Below are positions 1 through 7,963 of a stretch of DNA of 64,000 bases, piece after piece. A program made the position numbers and the translations under genes. The notes below the pieces were generated by a model that ran no database searches, had not been told where the DNA came from, and saw nothing but the letters and a program-made list of their open reading frames with translations. The number at the start of each line of letters is the position of its first letter. Position 1 is the stretch's first letter. Origin of the DNA: Fictibacillus halophilus (GTDB lineage: Bacteria > Bacillota > Bacilli > Bacillales > Fictibacillaceae); assembly GCF_016401385.1 (NCBI RefSeq), contig NZ_JAEACF010000001.1:310001-374000 (forward strand), in the 5' to 3' direction.

Positions 1-129
1 CGTGTTATCCGGTCAGAAGAAGATAGGGGTACGCTCGTTTTAGTGGATGACCGTTTTTTAACGAGAAAGTATGTAGAGATGCTGCCAGAAGAGTGGCGGG
101 ATTTTGTGGTGTTGAATCGGTTGTTTTAG
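1..129 (+). CDS. C-terminal end of a DinG/XPD-type DNA helicase (partial)
   Basis: Only the last 42 codons lie in the window; the frame is open from base 1 and stops at TAG 127-129. The tail contains RSEEDRGTLVLVDDRF, which matches the C-terminal helicase motif VI region of superfamily 2 DinG/YoaA-like proteins (R-x2-D-x-G, then a conserved D-x-R-[FY]), followed by the usual short tail ending in a W-x-hydrophobic stretch. These enzymes unwind DNA in repair. DinG versus another member of the group cannot be settled from this fragment. Confidence 0.75.
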   Translation, partial: RVIRSEEDRGTLVLVDDRFLTRKYVEMLPEEWRDFVVLNRLF

Positions 130-166
130 TTTAGATATGTGAATTTGTTTGTGTTTTGCGTGAGGG

Positions 167-180
167 TTGTCGAAAAGCCT
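167..180 (+). repeat. Copy 1 of the 14-bp intergenic motif TTGTCGAAAAGCCT
   Basis: This 14-mer is repeated exactly at 8908-8921 (minus strand) and 38419-38432 (plus strand), always between genes. Here it is followed by ATAAAC, as in the minus-strand copy at 8.9 kb, but there is no clear array beside it. I see nothing else in the 130-240 spacer. Confidence 0.7.
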
Positions 181-244
181 ATAAACGTTCATGAACTATA
201 ACCTAACTCTCACACCAAATTCGCCTTCACTTAACCATTAAAAA

Positions 245-276
245 ACACTTGGAGTCAAAGCTCCAAGTGTTTTTTT
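245..276. terminator. Bidirectional terminator
   Basis: A perfect 10-bp stem (ACACTTGGAG at 245-254, CTCCAAGTGT at 261-270) has a 6-nt loop, an A-run before it and a T-run after it. It serves the helicase gene and the convergent methyltransferase gene, whose stop codon lies in the T-run. Confidence 0.9.
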
Positions 277-1006
277 AACGTCTAAACAACCCTGCATTTA
301 AAAATGGTAAACCGAATGTATCTGCTTGCTGCGTCATTTCCTTCATCTTCCGTAATTCAACCTCTTTAAAGTCAGAAAAAACTTCTCGCATCCGCTCAAA
401 CGTATAACCTAATCCGCCTTGCATCGAGCGATCCTTGTACACGTCCATGTCAGGTATATCTAATCCCATACCCACTGCATCAAAGCATGTAATTGCGAAG
501 TGCCCGCCTTCTTTTAAACAGTTGTTTAAAAGGTTCAAATAACTAACACGACGATGTGGAGGCACGTGATGGAAGCAACCAGAATCATAGATAAGATCAT
601 ACTCCTTGTGTGGTAGGTTAATCTCAAAGATACTTCCTTGTATAAATTTCACTTCAACGCCTTTTTCAATAGCGCGTTCACGAGCCCAATCTAGTCCCTC
701 GCTCGAAAGATCTACAGCATCCACTTCGAACCCGAGCTGAGCTAAGAAGATTGCATTTCGACCAGGGCCGCATCCAAGTTCTAACACTCGGCCAGGCTTT
801 ATTAAGCCACGTTCCACATAGTTCACAAGGTTTTCATCTGGTGCGTCCACGAAAAAAGGAACCTTCTTATTTCTGTCTTCATAAAAAGAGTTCCAGAACG
901 CTCCCTCATCCCGTAAAAGAGAATCTAGCATGTTATAAACATGTTCATTTTTCGTAATTAAATTTGTCAAATGACCATCCGCCTTTCTCATTAAAAGTGA
1001 GTCCAT
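275..1006 (-). CDS. Class I SAM-dependent methyltransferase
   Basis: Predicted soluble methyltransferase of 243 residues. Motif I is VLELGCGPGRNAIFLA (about residues 74-89), the glycine-rich SAM loop, followed by the acidic residue after strand 2 in VDAVDLSS. FHHVPPHRR near residue 145 fits the motif IV/post-IV region. The fold is the TehB/UbiE-like type and the substrate cannot be told. The ATG at 1006 has no good ribosome binding site; TTG at 970 (Leu13) lies 8 nt after AAAGGCGG and is a credible alternative start. The gene is a single unit converging on the helicase gene, with the GNAT gene divergent on the other side. Confidence 0.85.
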   Translation of the reverse strand: MDSLLMRKADGHLTNLITKNEHVYNMLDSLLRDEGAFWNSFYEDRNKKVPFFVDAPDENLVNYVERGLIKPGRVLELGCGPGRNAIFLAQLGFEVDAVDLSSEGLDWARERAIEKGVEVKFIQGSIFEINLPHKEYDLIYDSGCFHHVPPHRRVSYLNLLNNCLKEGGHFAITCFDAVGMGLDIPDMDVYKDRSMQGGLGYTFERMREVFSDFKEVELRKMKEMTQQADTFGLPFLNAGLFRR

Positions 1007-1086
1007 GATTGACTGAGTTGTCTACCTCTATTTTACCAAAAATAGGGTATAATGGGGTGGTTCACATAAAAAAAGAGGGGTGAAAA

Positions 1087-1608
1087 ATGGATAAAATAGC
1101 GATTACAGAAGGGGTAACTTTCATGAAAGCAGGTTTAGCTGAAGTGAAAGGGATAGCAAGAGTCTGCAGAGAAGGATGGCGTGCAACTTATGGTTATTTA
1201 GAAGATGAAGTGTATGTGAACAGAGTCATTGAAGAGTATTATAACGAGAGAAGAATTGAAACCGAAGTGACCGAGTTCAGCAAAGGCTGGCATGGATACT
1301 TTGTAGCAAAAGAAGATGGAGAAGTAGTAGGTGCGATCGGCGGTGGAACGATTAGTGAAGAGATAGGTGAAATCTTTGTATTCTACATGGATCCGAACAA
1401 GAGAAACCGAGGAATTGGATCAAAGCTATTACACTATTACACTGATTATCAAAAGGATTTAGGTATTAAGGAACAATGGCTATCCGCGCAAAAAGATAAT
1501 GAAAAAGCTATTCCTTTCTACGAAGCAAAAGGATTTGTAGCACAATCAGAAAAGATCAGTGAATCAAGTGACAATTACATATCAATCCGATATAAGCGGA
1601 ACATTTAA
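1087..1608 (+). CDS. GNAT-family N-acetyltransferase
   Basis: A 173-residue acyl-CoA-dependent acetyltransferase. Motif A is visible as MDPNKRNRGIGSKLL (about residues 98-112), the R/Q-x-x-G-x-G/A pyrophosphate loop, preceded by a strand IFVFYMDP. NEKAIPFYEAKGF near residue 138 is the conserved motif B. The acceptor substrate is unknown. AGAGGGG precedes the ATG by about 5 nt, and TATAAT at 1048-1053 with an upstream TAGGG looks like an extended -10 box, though a -35 is not obvious. It is a monocistronic unit closed by the hairpin at 1607. Confidence 0.88.
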   Translation: MDKIAITEGVTFMKAGLAEVKGIARVCREGWRATYGYLEDEVYVNRVIEEYYNERRIETEVTEFSKGWHGYFVAKEDGEVVGAIGGGTISEEIGEIFVFYMDPNKRNRGIGSKLLHYYTDYQKDLGIKEQWLSAQKDNEKAIPFYEAKGFVAQSEKISESSDNYISIRYKRNI

Positions 1609-1631
1609 GCCCCTCATAAGAGGAGCTTTTT
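1607..1631. terminator. Rho-independent terminator between convergent genes
   Basis: AAGCCCCTC (1607-1615) pairs with GAGGAGCTT (1620-1628) with one G-U pair and a 4-nt loop, followed by a T-run. It ends the acetyltransferase transcript and abuts the stop of the convergent methyltransferase. Confidence 0.8.
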
Positions 1632-2258
1632 CTAATCTACAATTGTTTTCTTGCGCAAGAGCAGTGATTGAAAATCTAATCCACCACCAGCTTCTGGAAC
1701 GATGTGAAAGTCTATCACCTCAAAAAGAGGAGATACCACTTTTAATAAATTTTCATCTGTATAAAACGAAAAGAAACGCTTAGGTATGTATGAATCTTCT
1801 TCCCACACGCCTTCTGAATCTTTCCCACCGTAAACACCCATGTAAAACAATCCATCCTGAGTGAGGACGGTATGAATGTTTTTAAGCACTGCAGGAAGAC
1901 TGACCTTCGGGACATGAAGCAGCGTGTTCATGGCCCATACAGACTCAAAAGATTCTGACTCGAAATTCAACGTATAATAATCCATGATTTTAGCTTTTAA
2001 CCCTTTGGCTCGGCATGTTTCGACCATGTTAGGAGAGAGGTCTATGCATGTTACATCGAGCTTATGGTCTAACAAATACTTACCGTGCTGACCAGAGCCT
2101 GCTCCGATATCAAGAAGTGAATGAAAGCCTTCTTTTCTAATAGCTGTAACAAATGAATCAAGTTCACTTACCTTCCAACTCTCGATCTCTACTTTATTCC
2201 GAGAATCAGCTTGCTCGTTATAGCTTGCTTTCAGACTTTCTTTTAATAAAAGATCCAT
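1632..2258 (-). CDS. Class I SAM-dependent methyltransferase
   Basis: A 208-residue methyltransferase. LLDIGAGSGQHGKYL (about residues 49-63) is motif I; IDLSPNMVE carries the acidic ribose-binding residue; VWAMNTLLHVPK matches the conserved region after motif III, which in Methyltransf_11/25 enzymes reads A-x2-x-L-L-H. The substrate is unknown. The frame stays open for 15 codons upstream, but ATG 2258 is preceded by GGGAGAG at a proper distance, so I chose it. It is not closely related to the methyltransferase at 275-1006 beyond the fold. Confidence 0.87.
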   Translation of the reverse strand: MDLLLKESLKASYNEQADSRNKVEIESWKVSELDSFVTAIRKEGFHSLLDIGAGSGQHGKYLLDHKLDVTCIDLSPNMVETCRAKGLKAKIMDYYTLNFESESFESVWAMNTLLHVPKVSLPAVLKNIHTVLTQDGLFYMGVYGGKDSEGVWEEDSYIPKRFFSFYTDENLLKVVSPLFEVIDFHIVPEAGGGLDFQSLLLRKKTIVD

Positions 2259-2314
2259 GGTGTTCTCTCCCTTGTCTTGATATGAGAATCGGTTTCTAAG
2301 CAAACAATGTATTT

Positions 2315-2343
2315 ATTATAGCGAAAAAATAGAGTAAGGTAAA
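2315..2343 (-). promoter_or_regulatory. Likely SigA promoter of the 1632-2258 methyltransferase
   Basis: On the minus strand TTTACC (2338-2343), 17 bp, then a perfect TATAAT (2315-2320). It lies 56 bp upstream of the chosen start. Confidence 0.6.
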
Positions 2344-2421
2344 TTTAGAAATGAATGAATATTCTGCAAGGAGGAGTCCTGATCTCTCTTGAAAAATAGT
2401 TTGTTAACAGTATGGGAATGC

Positions 2422-2448
2422 GGACTTTAATATCTGGACTTTAATATC
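2422..2448. repeat. 13-bp direct repeat upstream of the amidohydrolase gene
   Basis: GGACTTTAATATC occurs at 2422-2434 and again at 2436-2448, separated by a single T. It could be a regulator half-site pair or a local duplication. The rest of the 2344-2571 spacer shows no clear gene. Confidence 0.6.
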
Positions 2449-2571
2449 CTTGATGCACCCTTATAAAAATCGAATTTTTAATGTGTTTTATTTGCTGTTA
2501 TCTTGTGCTAGGACTTCCACTAGGACCTGGCGAATATATAAGAATGTAGATGATAAGAGGAGTGAACAGGA

Positions 2572-3768
2572 ATGGAACAATTATTCAGCCGTTTGGCAAA
2601 CTATCAAAATGAAATGGTGGCGATTCGCAGACATCTTCACCAAAATCCTGAACTGTCATTTGAAGAAGTCGAAACACCAGCCTTTATTGCTTCGTATCAT
2701 GAGAAATTAGGGTTAGATGTACGAACGGGAGTCGGCGGTCGAGGCGTAGTCGCTACGTTAAAAGGTGGAAAACCAGGTAAGACAGTGGCACTTCGAGCAG
2801 ATTTTGATGCACTTCCAATTCAGGAAGAAAATGAATCTTCATACAAATCTAAAGTGCCTGGTGTTATGCATGCATGCGGGCATGACGGTCACACTGCATC
2901 GCTTCTAGTACTTGCAAAGGTTCTAACTGAGCTGAAGGATGAAGTGGAGGGTACGATCGTCTTTATTCATCAGCATGCTGAGGAACTAGCACCTGGTGGA
3001 GCGATTGCAATGATTGAGGATGGTTGCCTAGATGGAGTGGATGTGATCTATGGAACACATCTTTGGGCAACGATGCCAACAGGAACCATTGGTTATCGGA
3101 CAGGTCCAGTTATGGCTGCAGCCGACTCTTTTACCATAAAGGTTCAAGGGAAGGGTGGTCACGGTGCTCAGCCTCATAAAACAAAAGATAGCATTGTTAT
3201 TGGAGCACAGCTTGTTTCAAACCTTCAACAAATTGTCAGTCGTAGAGTAAATCCATTGGATGCAGCAGTTGTATCTGTTGGTGCGTTTGAAGCGAAGAAT
3301 GCATTCAACGTTATTGCAGATACAGCAAAATTAACAGGAACAGTTCGCACATTTAAGGAAGAAGTACGAATTGCCATCGAGCAAGAAATCGATCGAATCG
3401 CAAAAGGTACGTGTCTTGCATCCGATGCTTCCTATGAATATGTATTTAAACGAGGATATCCGGCGGTTGTAAACCATAAAGAGGACACGGAGTTTGTAGT
3501 GGATGTAGCGAGAAAAGTTCCAGGTGTTGTAGAACTTGAAGAAATTGAACCGCAAATGGGTGGAGAAGATTATGCATACTACTTAGAAAGAGTTCCAGGC
3601 ACGTTCTTTTTTACCGGTGCTCTTGATGAAGCCTGGGAAGAAGTATATCCACACCACCACCCGAAGTTCAAGATTAATGAAGATGCTTTATTAATTGCAG
3701 CAAACCTATTAGGAGCTGCTACACTTACGTATTTAAAACAAAACACTCTAAAAAAAGTTTTGAGTTAA
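2572..3768 (+). CDS. M20-family amidohydrolase (N-acyl amino acid / hippurate hydrolase type)
   Basis: A 398-residue dinuclear metal hydrolase of the M20D group (aminoacylase, hippurate hydrolase, auxin-conjugate hydrolase), which releases amino acids from N-acyl conjugates. Metal ligands are visible in order: MHACGHDGH (about residues 100-108), HAEE (about 135-138, general base Glu), THLW near 163, and the late HxH-type HHHPKF near 363. GGHGAQPH (about 196-203) belongs to the dimerisation domain. Length is typical. AGGAGTG lies upstream of ATG 2572. It is a single-gene unit with a strong terminator; the exact acyl substrate is open. Confidence 0.92.
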   Translation: MEQLFSRLANYQNEMVAIRRHLHQNPELSFEEVETPAFIASYHEKLGLDVRTGVGGRGVVATLKGGKPGKTVALRADFDALPIQEENESSYKSKVPGVMHACGHDGHTASLLVLAKVLTELKDEVEGTIVFIHQHAEELAPGGAIAMIEDGCLDGVDVIYGTHLWATMPTGTIGYRTGPVMAAADSFTIKVQGKGGHGAQPHKTKDSIVIGAQLVSNLQQIVSRRVNPLDAAVVSVGAFEAKNAFNVIADTAKLTGTVRTFKEEVRIAIEQEIDRIAKGTCLASDASYEYVFKRGYPAVVNHKEDTEFVVDVARKVPGVVELEEIEPQMGGEDYAYYLERVPGTFFFTGALDEAWEEVYPHHHPKFKINEDALLIAANLLGAATLTYLKQNTLKKVLS

Positions 3769-3783
3769 CAAGATATACTCATG

Positions 3784-3815
3784 AAAAAGCTCCCTTACGC
3801 GAGGGAGCTTTTTTT
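3784..3815. terminator. Bidirectional terminator
   Basis: AAAAAGCTCCCT (3784-3795) pairs perfectly with AGGGAGCTTTTT (3802-3813), with T-runs on both strands, so it can end both the amidohydrolase and the convergent small gene. Confidence 0.92.
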
Positions 3816-3826
3816 AATTTTTAGGA

Positions 3827-4138
3827 TTATTCCCAACAGCTGTCAGGAGCAGTTCCACCAGGAATTTCACCAGGAGTTTCACCAGTATTTCCACCGGCAT
3901 CATTTCCATTAGATTTCTTGGATTTCTTAGAAGACTTTTTAGACTTTACAGCAGGAGCTTTCTTAGACTTCTTACGTTTTAGACCATCACCCAAAAGAGA
4001 GCGTAAAGCTTCTACAGTACCAGCTTCAGCACCGTTTTCAGCAGTCACTTCAGCTTCAGTCTCTGTGCCGTTCGCACCTAGAGAATTAAATGCTTCTAAT
4101 AGTTCTTTTCTTTTTTTACCCAATCGTATCACCCCCAC
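3827..4138 (-). CDS. Hypothetical Lys/Ser-rich small protein
   Basis: A product of up to 103 residues that I do not recognise. The N-terminal third (KKRKELLEAFNSLG) could form a helix. The middle is a Glu/Ala-rich stretch, then a very basic Lys/Ser tract (about 54-74, with several KKSKK/KKS runs), and the end is Gly/Pro-rich with a single Cys near the terminus. The composition suggests disorder and possible nucleic-acid or surface binding, but no function can be claimed. GTG 4138 lacks a ribosome binding site; TTG 4123 sits behind GGGGGTGAT at good spacing and is the more likely start, giving about 98 residues. Confidence 0.6.
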   Translation of the reverse strand: MGVIRLGKKRKELLEAFNSLGANGTETEAEVTAENGAEAGTVEALRSLLGDGLKRKKSKKAPAVKSKKSSKKSKKSNGNDAGGNTGETPGEIPGGTAPDSCWE

Positions 4139-4252
4139 TATTACTATATGAAATGTAAGTAAGAGTGCTTGTACGAATCACCATTTTTAAGATGAAGAAG
4201 CGTCTAAATTCTTATACTTTATAAACTTCTAAACGTCACCTTAAAAAAAATA

Positions 4253-4282
4253 TTGCCAATATCATAGGTATCATTTTATAAT
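4253..4282 (+). promoter_or_regulatory. Likely SigA promoter of the yitY-yitZ unit
   Basis: TTGCCA (4253-4258), 18 bp, TATAAT (4277-4282), about 40 bp before the start codon. Confidence 0.6.
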
Positions 4283-4322
4283 AAATGTGTAAAATTACAC
4301 TTTAAATATTGGTGGTGATGTT

Positions 4323-5747
4323 ATGAAAGGAAAATATCTACTGATCGGGATTTCTTTATATGGGTTCGCTTTTTATACAAGTACCTCCATCCATTCACAC
4401 CAACAGGAAACAGTGGTAATAGAAGACGCGGGAAAGCTCTTGCCAACAAAGATGAAAGAGGTTAAGAGCTCGCAATCTACTGAGGAGCTGCAAAATTTGG
4501 TGAAAAAAGAAAAGACGATCTCAATCGCTGGCATGCAACATAGTCAGGGAGGCCATACCCTCTATCCACATGGAACGCTTCTCGACATGAAGAGATACAA
4601 CGAGATATTGAACTTCAACCCTAAAGAAAAAACAATAACGGTTCAAAGTGGCGTCACATGGGCAGATATTCAAAAGAAAATTAATCCGTACGGTCTATCG
4701 ATTCAAGTCATGCAGTCACAAAATATATTTACAGTTGGCGGTGCACTTAGTGTCAACGTTCATGGGCGGGATATCCGGTATGGTTCTCTAATCGATACAG
4801 TCGATTCCTTTCGATTGCTAAAGCCGGATGGAGAAATTATTTCTGTGAGTCGTGAAGAGAACAGTGAATACTTTTCATATGTAATAGGCGGCTACGGTCT
4901 TTTTGGAGTCATACTCGATGTGACATTGCAATTGGCTGAGGATGAACTGTATAAACATCGCATATCCACAATGGATTACAAATCATACGAAGAGCATTTT
5001 AAGGAAAAGGTTAAGAACGATGATAATGTGAAGATGCATCTTGCACGTTTGTCTGTTGCGCCTAAGACCTTTTTAAAAGAAATGTACGTGACGGACTATG
5101 TATTGGCAGACAATCAAAGGAAGCTAAGTAGATATTCAAAGTTATATGAAGAAGAAAAAGTCGCCCTTCCAAAGTTCATGTTAGGCATGTCACGTTATAG
5201 TAATTGGGGAAAAGATGTATTCTGGGAGACTCAAAAGAAACACTTTCAAAATAGCAATGGCAGATATCAATCGAGAAATAACGTAATGAGATCAGATAGT
5301 ACGTTTATGGAATATGAAAATGCCAATCGAACAGAAGTGCTGCAAGAATATTTTGTACCTGTTGATGAGTTTGCTTCTTATATTGACGATCTGAGAAAGG
5401 TGTTAGAAAAAGAGGATCTGAACCTGTTAAACATCACGATTCGGTACGTCGAGCATGATGAGGATGCTGTGTTGTCTTATGCGAAGGACGATATGTTTGC
5501 TCTTGTTTTATTGATCAATCAAGGCCGTTCAGATAAAGAGATAAAGAAAACAGAAAAAGTCATTCAGAAGATGATTGACGTAACGCTAGATCACGATGGA
5601 AGCTATTACTTACCTTATTACTCATATCCGACAGAGAAACAGCTGAAACGAGCATACCCGCGTATCGATGATTTCTTCAAGAAGAAACGGGAGCTAGATC
5701 CTAAAGAACGATTTAAAAATCTTTTTTATGAGGAGTACTCAAAATGA
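4323..5747 (+). CDS. yitY: FAD-binding oxidoreductase, YitY-like
   Basis: A 474-residue flavoprotein with an N-terminal hydrophobic segment (about residues 4-18) that is a signal or anchor, so the enzyme is probably extracytoplasmic. The FAD_binding_4 (PCMH) fold is seen as SIAGMQHSQGGHTL, a conserved flavin loop, and SVNVHGRDIRYGSLIDTV (about 143-160), with IGGYGLFGVI later. This is the family of D-arabinono-lactone oxidase-like dehydrogenases; the substrate is unknown. The start is supported by GGTGGTGAT. The stop overlaps the next start as ATGA, and the same two-gene order (yitY-yitZ) is known from B. subtilis, which supports the name. Confidence 0.85.
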   Translation: MKGKYLLIGISLYGFAFYTSTSIHSHQQETVVIEDAGKLLPTKMKEVKSSQSTEELQNLVKKEKTISIAGMQHSQGGHTLYPHGTLLDMKRYNEILNFNPKEKTITVQSGVTWADIQKKINPYGLSIQVMQSQNIFTVGGALSVNVHGRDIRYGSLIDTVDSFRLLKPDGEIISVSREENSEYFSYVIGGYGLFGVILDVTLQLAEDELYKHRISTMDYKSYEEHFKEKVKNDDNVKMHLARLSVAPKTFLKEMYVTDYVLADNQRKLSRYSKLYEEEKVALPKFMLGMSRYSNWGKDVFWETQKKHFQNSNGRYQSRNNVMRSDSTFMEYENANRTEVLQEYFVPVDEFASYIDDLRKVLEKEDLNLLNITIRYVEHDEDAVLSYAKDDMFALVLLINQGRSDKEIKKTEKVIQKMIDVTLDHDGSYYLPYYSYPTEKQLKRAYPRIDDFFKKKRELDPKERFKNLFYEEYSK

Positions 5748-6316
5748 ATTATCGTACATTTGTAACGGCACAAAGTCTTTTAATGACGGCAAGCTCGATG
5801 GTCTTTCCCTTCTACCTACTCCTCATTCGTAACATTGGTGACAGCTATTCGCAGTTCGGGTTAGCTTACGGATTGTTTGCATTGACCGGCGCGCTTGTTC
5901 ATCCTATCATTGGCAGACTCTCTGATCGACTAGGTGACCGCACCTTCATTCTGGTGCATACATGGGGTATGGCTGGAATCATGCTGATAATACCAATCAT
6001 TGAAACGGTTACTGCTCTTTATTTGGTCCAGATTGTTATGGGGATTTTAGGTGCTGTACAAAAAACATCGGAGAAAACAGTTCTTGCGAGGCAGTCTGAA
6101 GGCGTAGAGGCAGGTAAGAAAATAGGAAGCTATCACCTTTGGACAAGTGTATGGGGAGCGATCGCTGTTATGTTAACAGGATATCTGATCGATTTTTTGA
6201 CGATCGGAAGCTTGTTTTATATCGCATCATTTCTTTACATGATCTCTGGCGTTCTCATTTTAAAGTCAGCAGCCGTTCCATTTACGGTTCAACGAAAAAA
6301 GCCTGTACAGCTATAG
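5744..6316 (+). CDS. yitZ: Half-size major facilitator protein, YitZ-like
   Basis: A 190-residue integral membrane protein with about six predicted transmembrane segments, half of a normal 12-segment MFS transporter. GRLSDRLGDR (about residues 56-65) is the classical MFS loop 2-3 motif (G-x3-D-R-x-G-x-R). The tail ends in a short basic segment, so it looks like a complete half-transporter that may dimerise rather than a truncation; B. subtilis YitZ is similarly short. It is translationally coupled to the FAD oxidoreductase by a 4-bp overlap, hinting that the two share a substrate. Confidence 0.8.
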   Translation: MNYRTFVTAQSLLMTASSMVFPFYLLLIRNIGDSYSQFGLAYGLFALTGALVHPIIGRLSDRLGDRTFILVHTWGMAGIMLIIPIIETVTALYLVQIVMGILGAVQKTSEKTVLARQSEGVEAGKKIGSYHLWTSVWGAIAVMLTGYLIDFLTIGSLFYIASFLYMISGVLILKSAAVPFTVQRKKPVQL

Positions 6317-6330
6317 CTGACGGGCTTTAT
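6297..6330. terminator. Probable terminator hairpin after yitZ
   Basis: AAGCCTGT and ACGGGCTT flank an inner CAGCTATAGCTG palindrome, giving an imperfect long stem followed by only TTTAT. It also lies at the stop of the convergent small gene. The T-run is short, so this is a moderate call. Confidence 0.55.
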
Positions 6331-6497
6331 GTGTACATTTGATAAAGAATCCAAGTGATGACCAAGCACTGGAGTGCAAGAACAACAATTCTTTTGGCAG
6401 AATGCTTCACACCTTTATTTAGTATTCTAGTAAACAATGTTTCAAACGTAATTACTATCAAGAATGTGTAAATAAAGCCTAGAAGCAGTTCTTCCAT
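6327..6497 (-). CDS. Small membrane protein, 56 residues
   Basis: A short gene: ATG at 6497 is preceded by GTAGGTGA at good spacing and the frame stops at TAA 6327. The product begins MEELLLGFIYTFLIVITFE, a first membrane helix, then has a basic loop (RILNKGVKHSAKR) and a second hydrophobic stretch (IVVLALQCLVITWILYQ). That gives two transmembrane segments with a positively charged loop between them. I do not recognise a family. Ribosome binding site, hydrophobicity pattern and position between convergent genes support it as real. Confidence 0.6.
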   Translation of the reverse strand: MEELLLGFIYTFLIVITFETLFTRILNKGVKHSAKRIVVLALQCLVITWILYQMYT

Positions 6498-6558
6498 TTC
6501 TTCACCTACTTTAATGATTCTGCTATTTTCATTAGAACCTAATTAATCGTCAAATCTT

Positions 6559-6795
6559 TTAAGAGGGATCCTCGTCTTTTTTGCCTCTTCTCCAATACTT
6601 TTGAATGAAGTTTTTTACTATATCTTTTCCTGCTAATAGCGCACCGAGCCAGAAGAAAACTTCTCCACCGATAAATAATCCACTCACGATGGCTGTTTTA
6701 ACGGCTGCACTAAATGATAAGAAAGGTATGACCGGTATTAGAATCCACAGAACGAACGAAAGTATAATAAAAGTTATTCCGATTTTCTTTTTCAA
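6559..6795 (-). CDS. Small two-helix membrane protein (transporter suffix domain type)
   Basis: A 78-residue membrane protein with two hydrophobic segments (about residues 5-26 and 33-55) and a basic tail KYWRRGKKDED. The layout K-K-K-I-G-x-x-x-I-x-L-S, then FLSFSAAVKTAIVSGLFIGGE, and finally GKDIVKNF fits the short family annotated as transporter suffix domain-containing protein, which occurs free or fused to transporters. GGAGGAGATT before ATG 6795 is a strong ribosome binding site. Function is unknown. Confidence 0.75.
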   Translation of the reverse strand: MKKKIGITFIILSFVLWILIPVIPFLSFSAAVKTAIVSGLFIGGEVFFWLGALLAGKDIVKNFIQKYWRRGKKDEDPS

Positions 6796-7000
6796 TGCAA
6801 TCTCCTCCGTAGCTAGTTAGACGTAATACGAAAGAATCGAGATAAAGTTCCCATATCAATATTCTACCAACTCACTAGAAATTATTTCCACTATTTATTT
6901 AAATATTAACTGGATGTGATTACCAGTGATCCCATAGTTGAAAATGTTTCCAAGTTTGGATAATGTTAAGAGGAAACTGATGTAAAAGGGTGGGGTAATT

Positions 7001-7507
7001 TTGAATAAAGAACTTGTATATCAGAGCAGAGATAAAGAGGTTGAAGTCTTCGAGGATGAATTTGGAACTATCACGTTAAAAGAGATACCTTATGAAGCTG
7101 CCGTAATGGTCGCATTAGAAAACGATTCTCTGATATTGATCAGCCAATATCGACCGGCAGTAGATCAAGTTATTATTCAACTTCCAGGTGGTGGAATGAA
7201 CGAAAATGAAGATTCCATGGAAGCCGCAAAAAGAGAGTTGCTTGAGGAAACGGGTATCGTTTGTGGAGACTCAGTTTTCCTAGGAAGTATACAGCCTAGT
7301 GCTTGTTTGAGTAATACAGTTACGCATGTTTATTTTACAAAAGATATTTTGGATTACAAATCTCAAATGCTAGAGAAAAAGGAAGCGACCATTCAAGCTT
7401 TTCATATTCCAGTTGAACGAGCATTCCGAAATATTGAACAAGGGATTTGGAAAGATAGTGAACTTGCACACGGATTATTATTGGCTAGGCTGAAAGGGTT
7501 GATTTAG
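7001..7507 (+). CDS. Nudix hydrolase, ADP-ribose pyrophosphatase-like
   Basis: A 168-residue Nudix enzyme. The Nudix box is complete: GGGMNENEDSMEAAKRELLE then ETGI (about residues 63-86), with the REL-x-EE-x-G core that binds the catalytic divalent metal. ISQYRPAVDQVIIQLPGG upstream of the box is the substrate-side signature of ADP-ribose/NDP-sugar pyrophosphatases. It probably hydrolyses ADP-ribose or a related nucleotide in the cytoplasm. The start is TTG 7001 behind GGGTGGGG. The next gene begins on the base after the stop, so it forms an operon with the HIT protein, another nucleotide enzyme. Confidence 0.9.
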   Translation: MNKELVYQSRDKEVEVFEDEFGTITLKEIPYEAAVMVALENDSLILISQYRPAVDQVIIQLPGGGMNENEDSMEAAKRELLEETGIVCGDSVFLGSIQPSACLSNTVTHVYFTKDILDYKSQMLEKKEATIQAFHIPVERAFRNIEQGIWKDSELAHGLLLARLKGLI

Positions 7508-7909
7508 ATGAGTTGTTTAGGATGTGAATTAGCAAATAAAGTTTTACCTATACATACGGTTTATGAAGATGAGTGGGTGCAATGTTTTTTGGATATTGAT
7601 CCTTTTAACGAAGGACACACGTTAATTCTTCCGAAGAGACATGTGAAGGAATTAACAGAGCTGACGAAAGAAGAAACACATGCTGTGATGGAAGCGGCAA
7701 AATACATATCGAAGAAGTTAGAGAGCTGTTTTAACCCTGATGGGATTACGATCAACCAAAATGGGGGAAAGTTTAGTGATCTTACTCATTTTCACATGCA
7801 TGTGATTCCTAGATACGAAAATGATGGATTTACATGGAGCGAATCATCCATTATAGATAATGCTCATGAACGTTTAGCAGAAACAGCGGGTAGACTTCTA
7901 AGAGTTTAA
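7508..7909 (+). CDS. HIT-family nucleotide hydrolase
   Basis: A 133-residue histidine-triad protein. HFHMHVIPRY (about residues 95-104) is the HxHxHxx signature whose middle His forms the nucleotidyl intermediate. The N-terminal CxxC-like pair (SCLGCELA) may bind zinc. GHTLILPKRHVKELTEL is the standard HIT strand-helix. Likely roles are hydrolysis of AMP-linked compounds or dinucleotide polyphosphates. It starts directly after the Nudix stop, so the two are co-transcribed and translationally coupled. Confidence 0.93.
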   Translation: MSCLGCELANKVLPIHTVYEDEWVQCFLDIDPFNEGHTLILPKRHVKELTELTKEETHAVMEAAKYISKKLESCFNPDGITINQNGGKFSDLTHFHMHVIPRYENDGFTWSESSIIDNAHERLAETAGRLLRV

Positions 7910-7963
7910 TGTTTTTAACTTTTATTAAAATTGTGCCAAAATGTGAACAAGGAGGGATTCATT

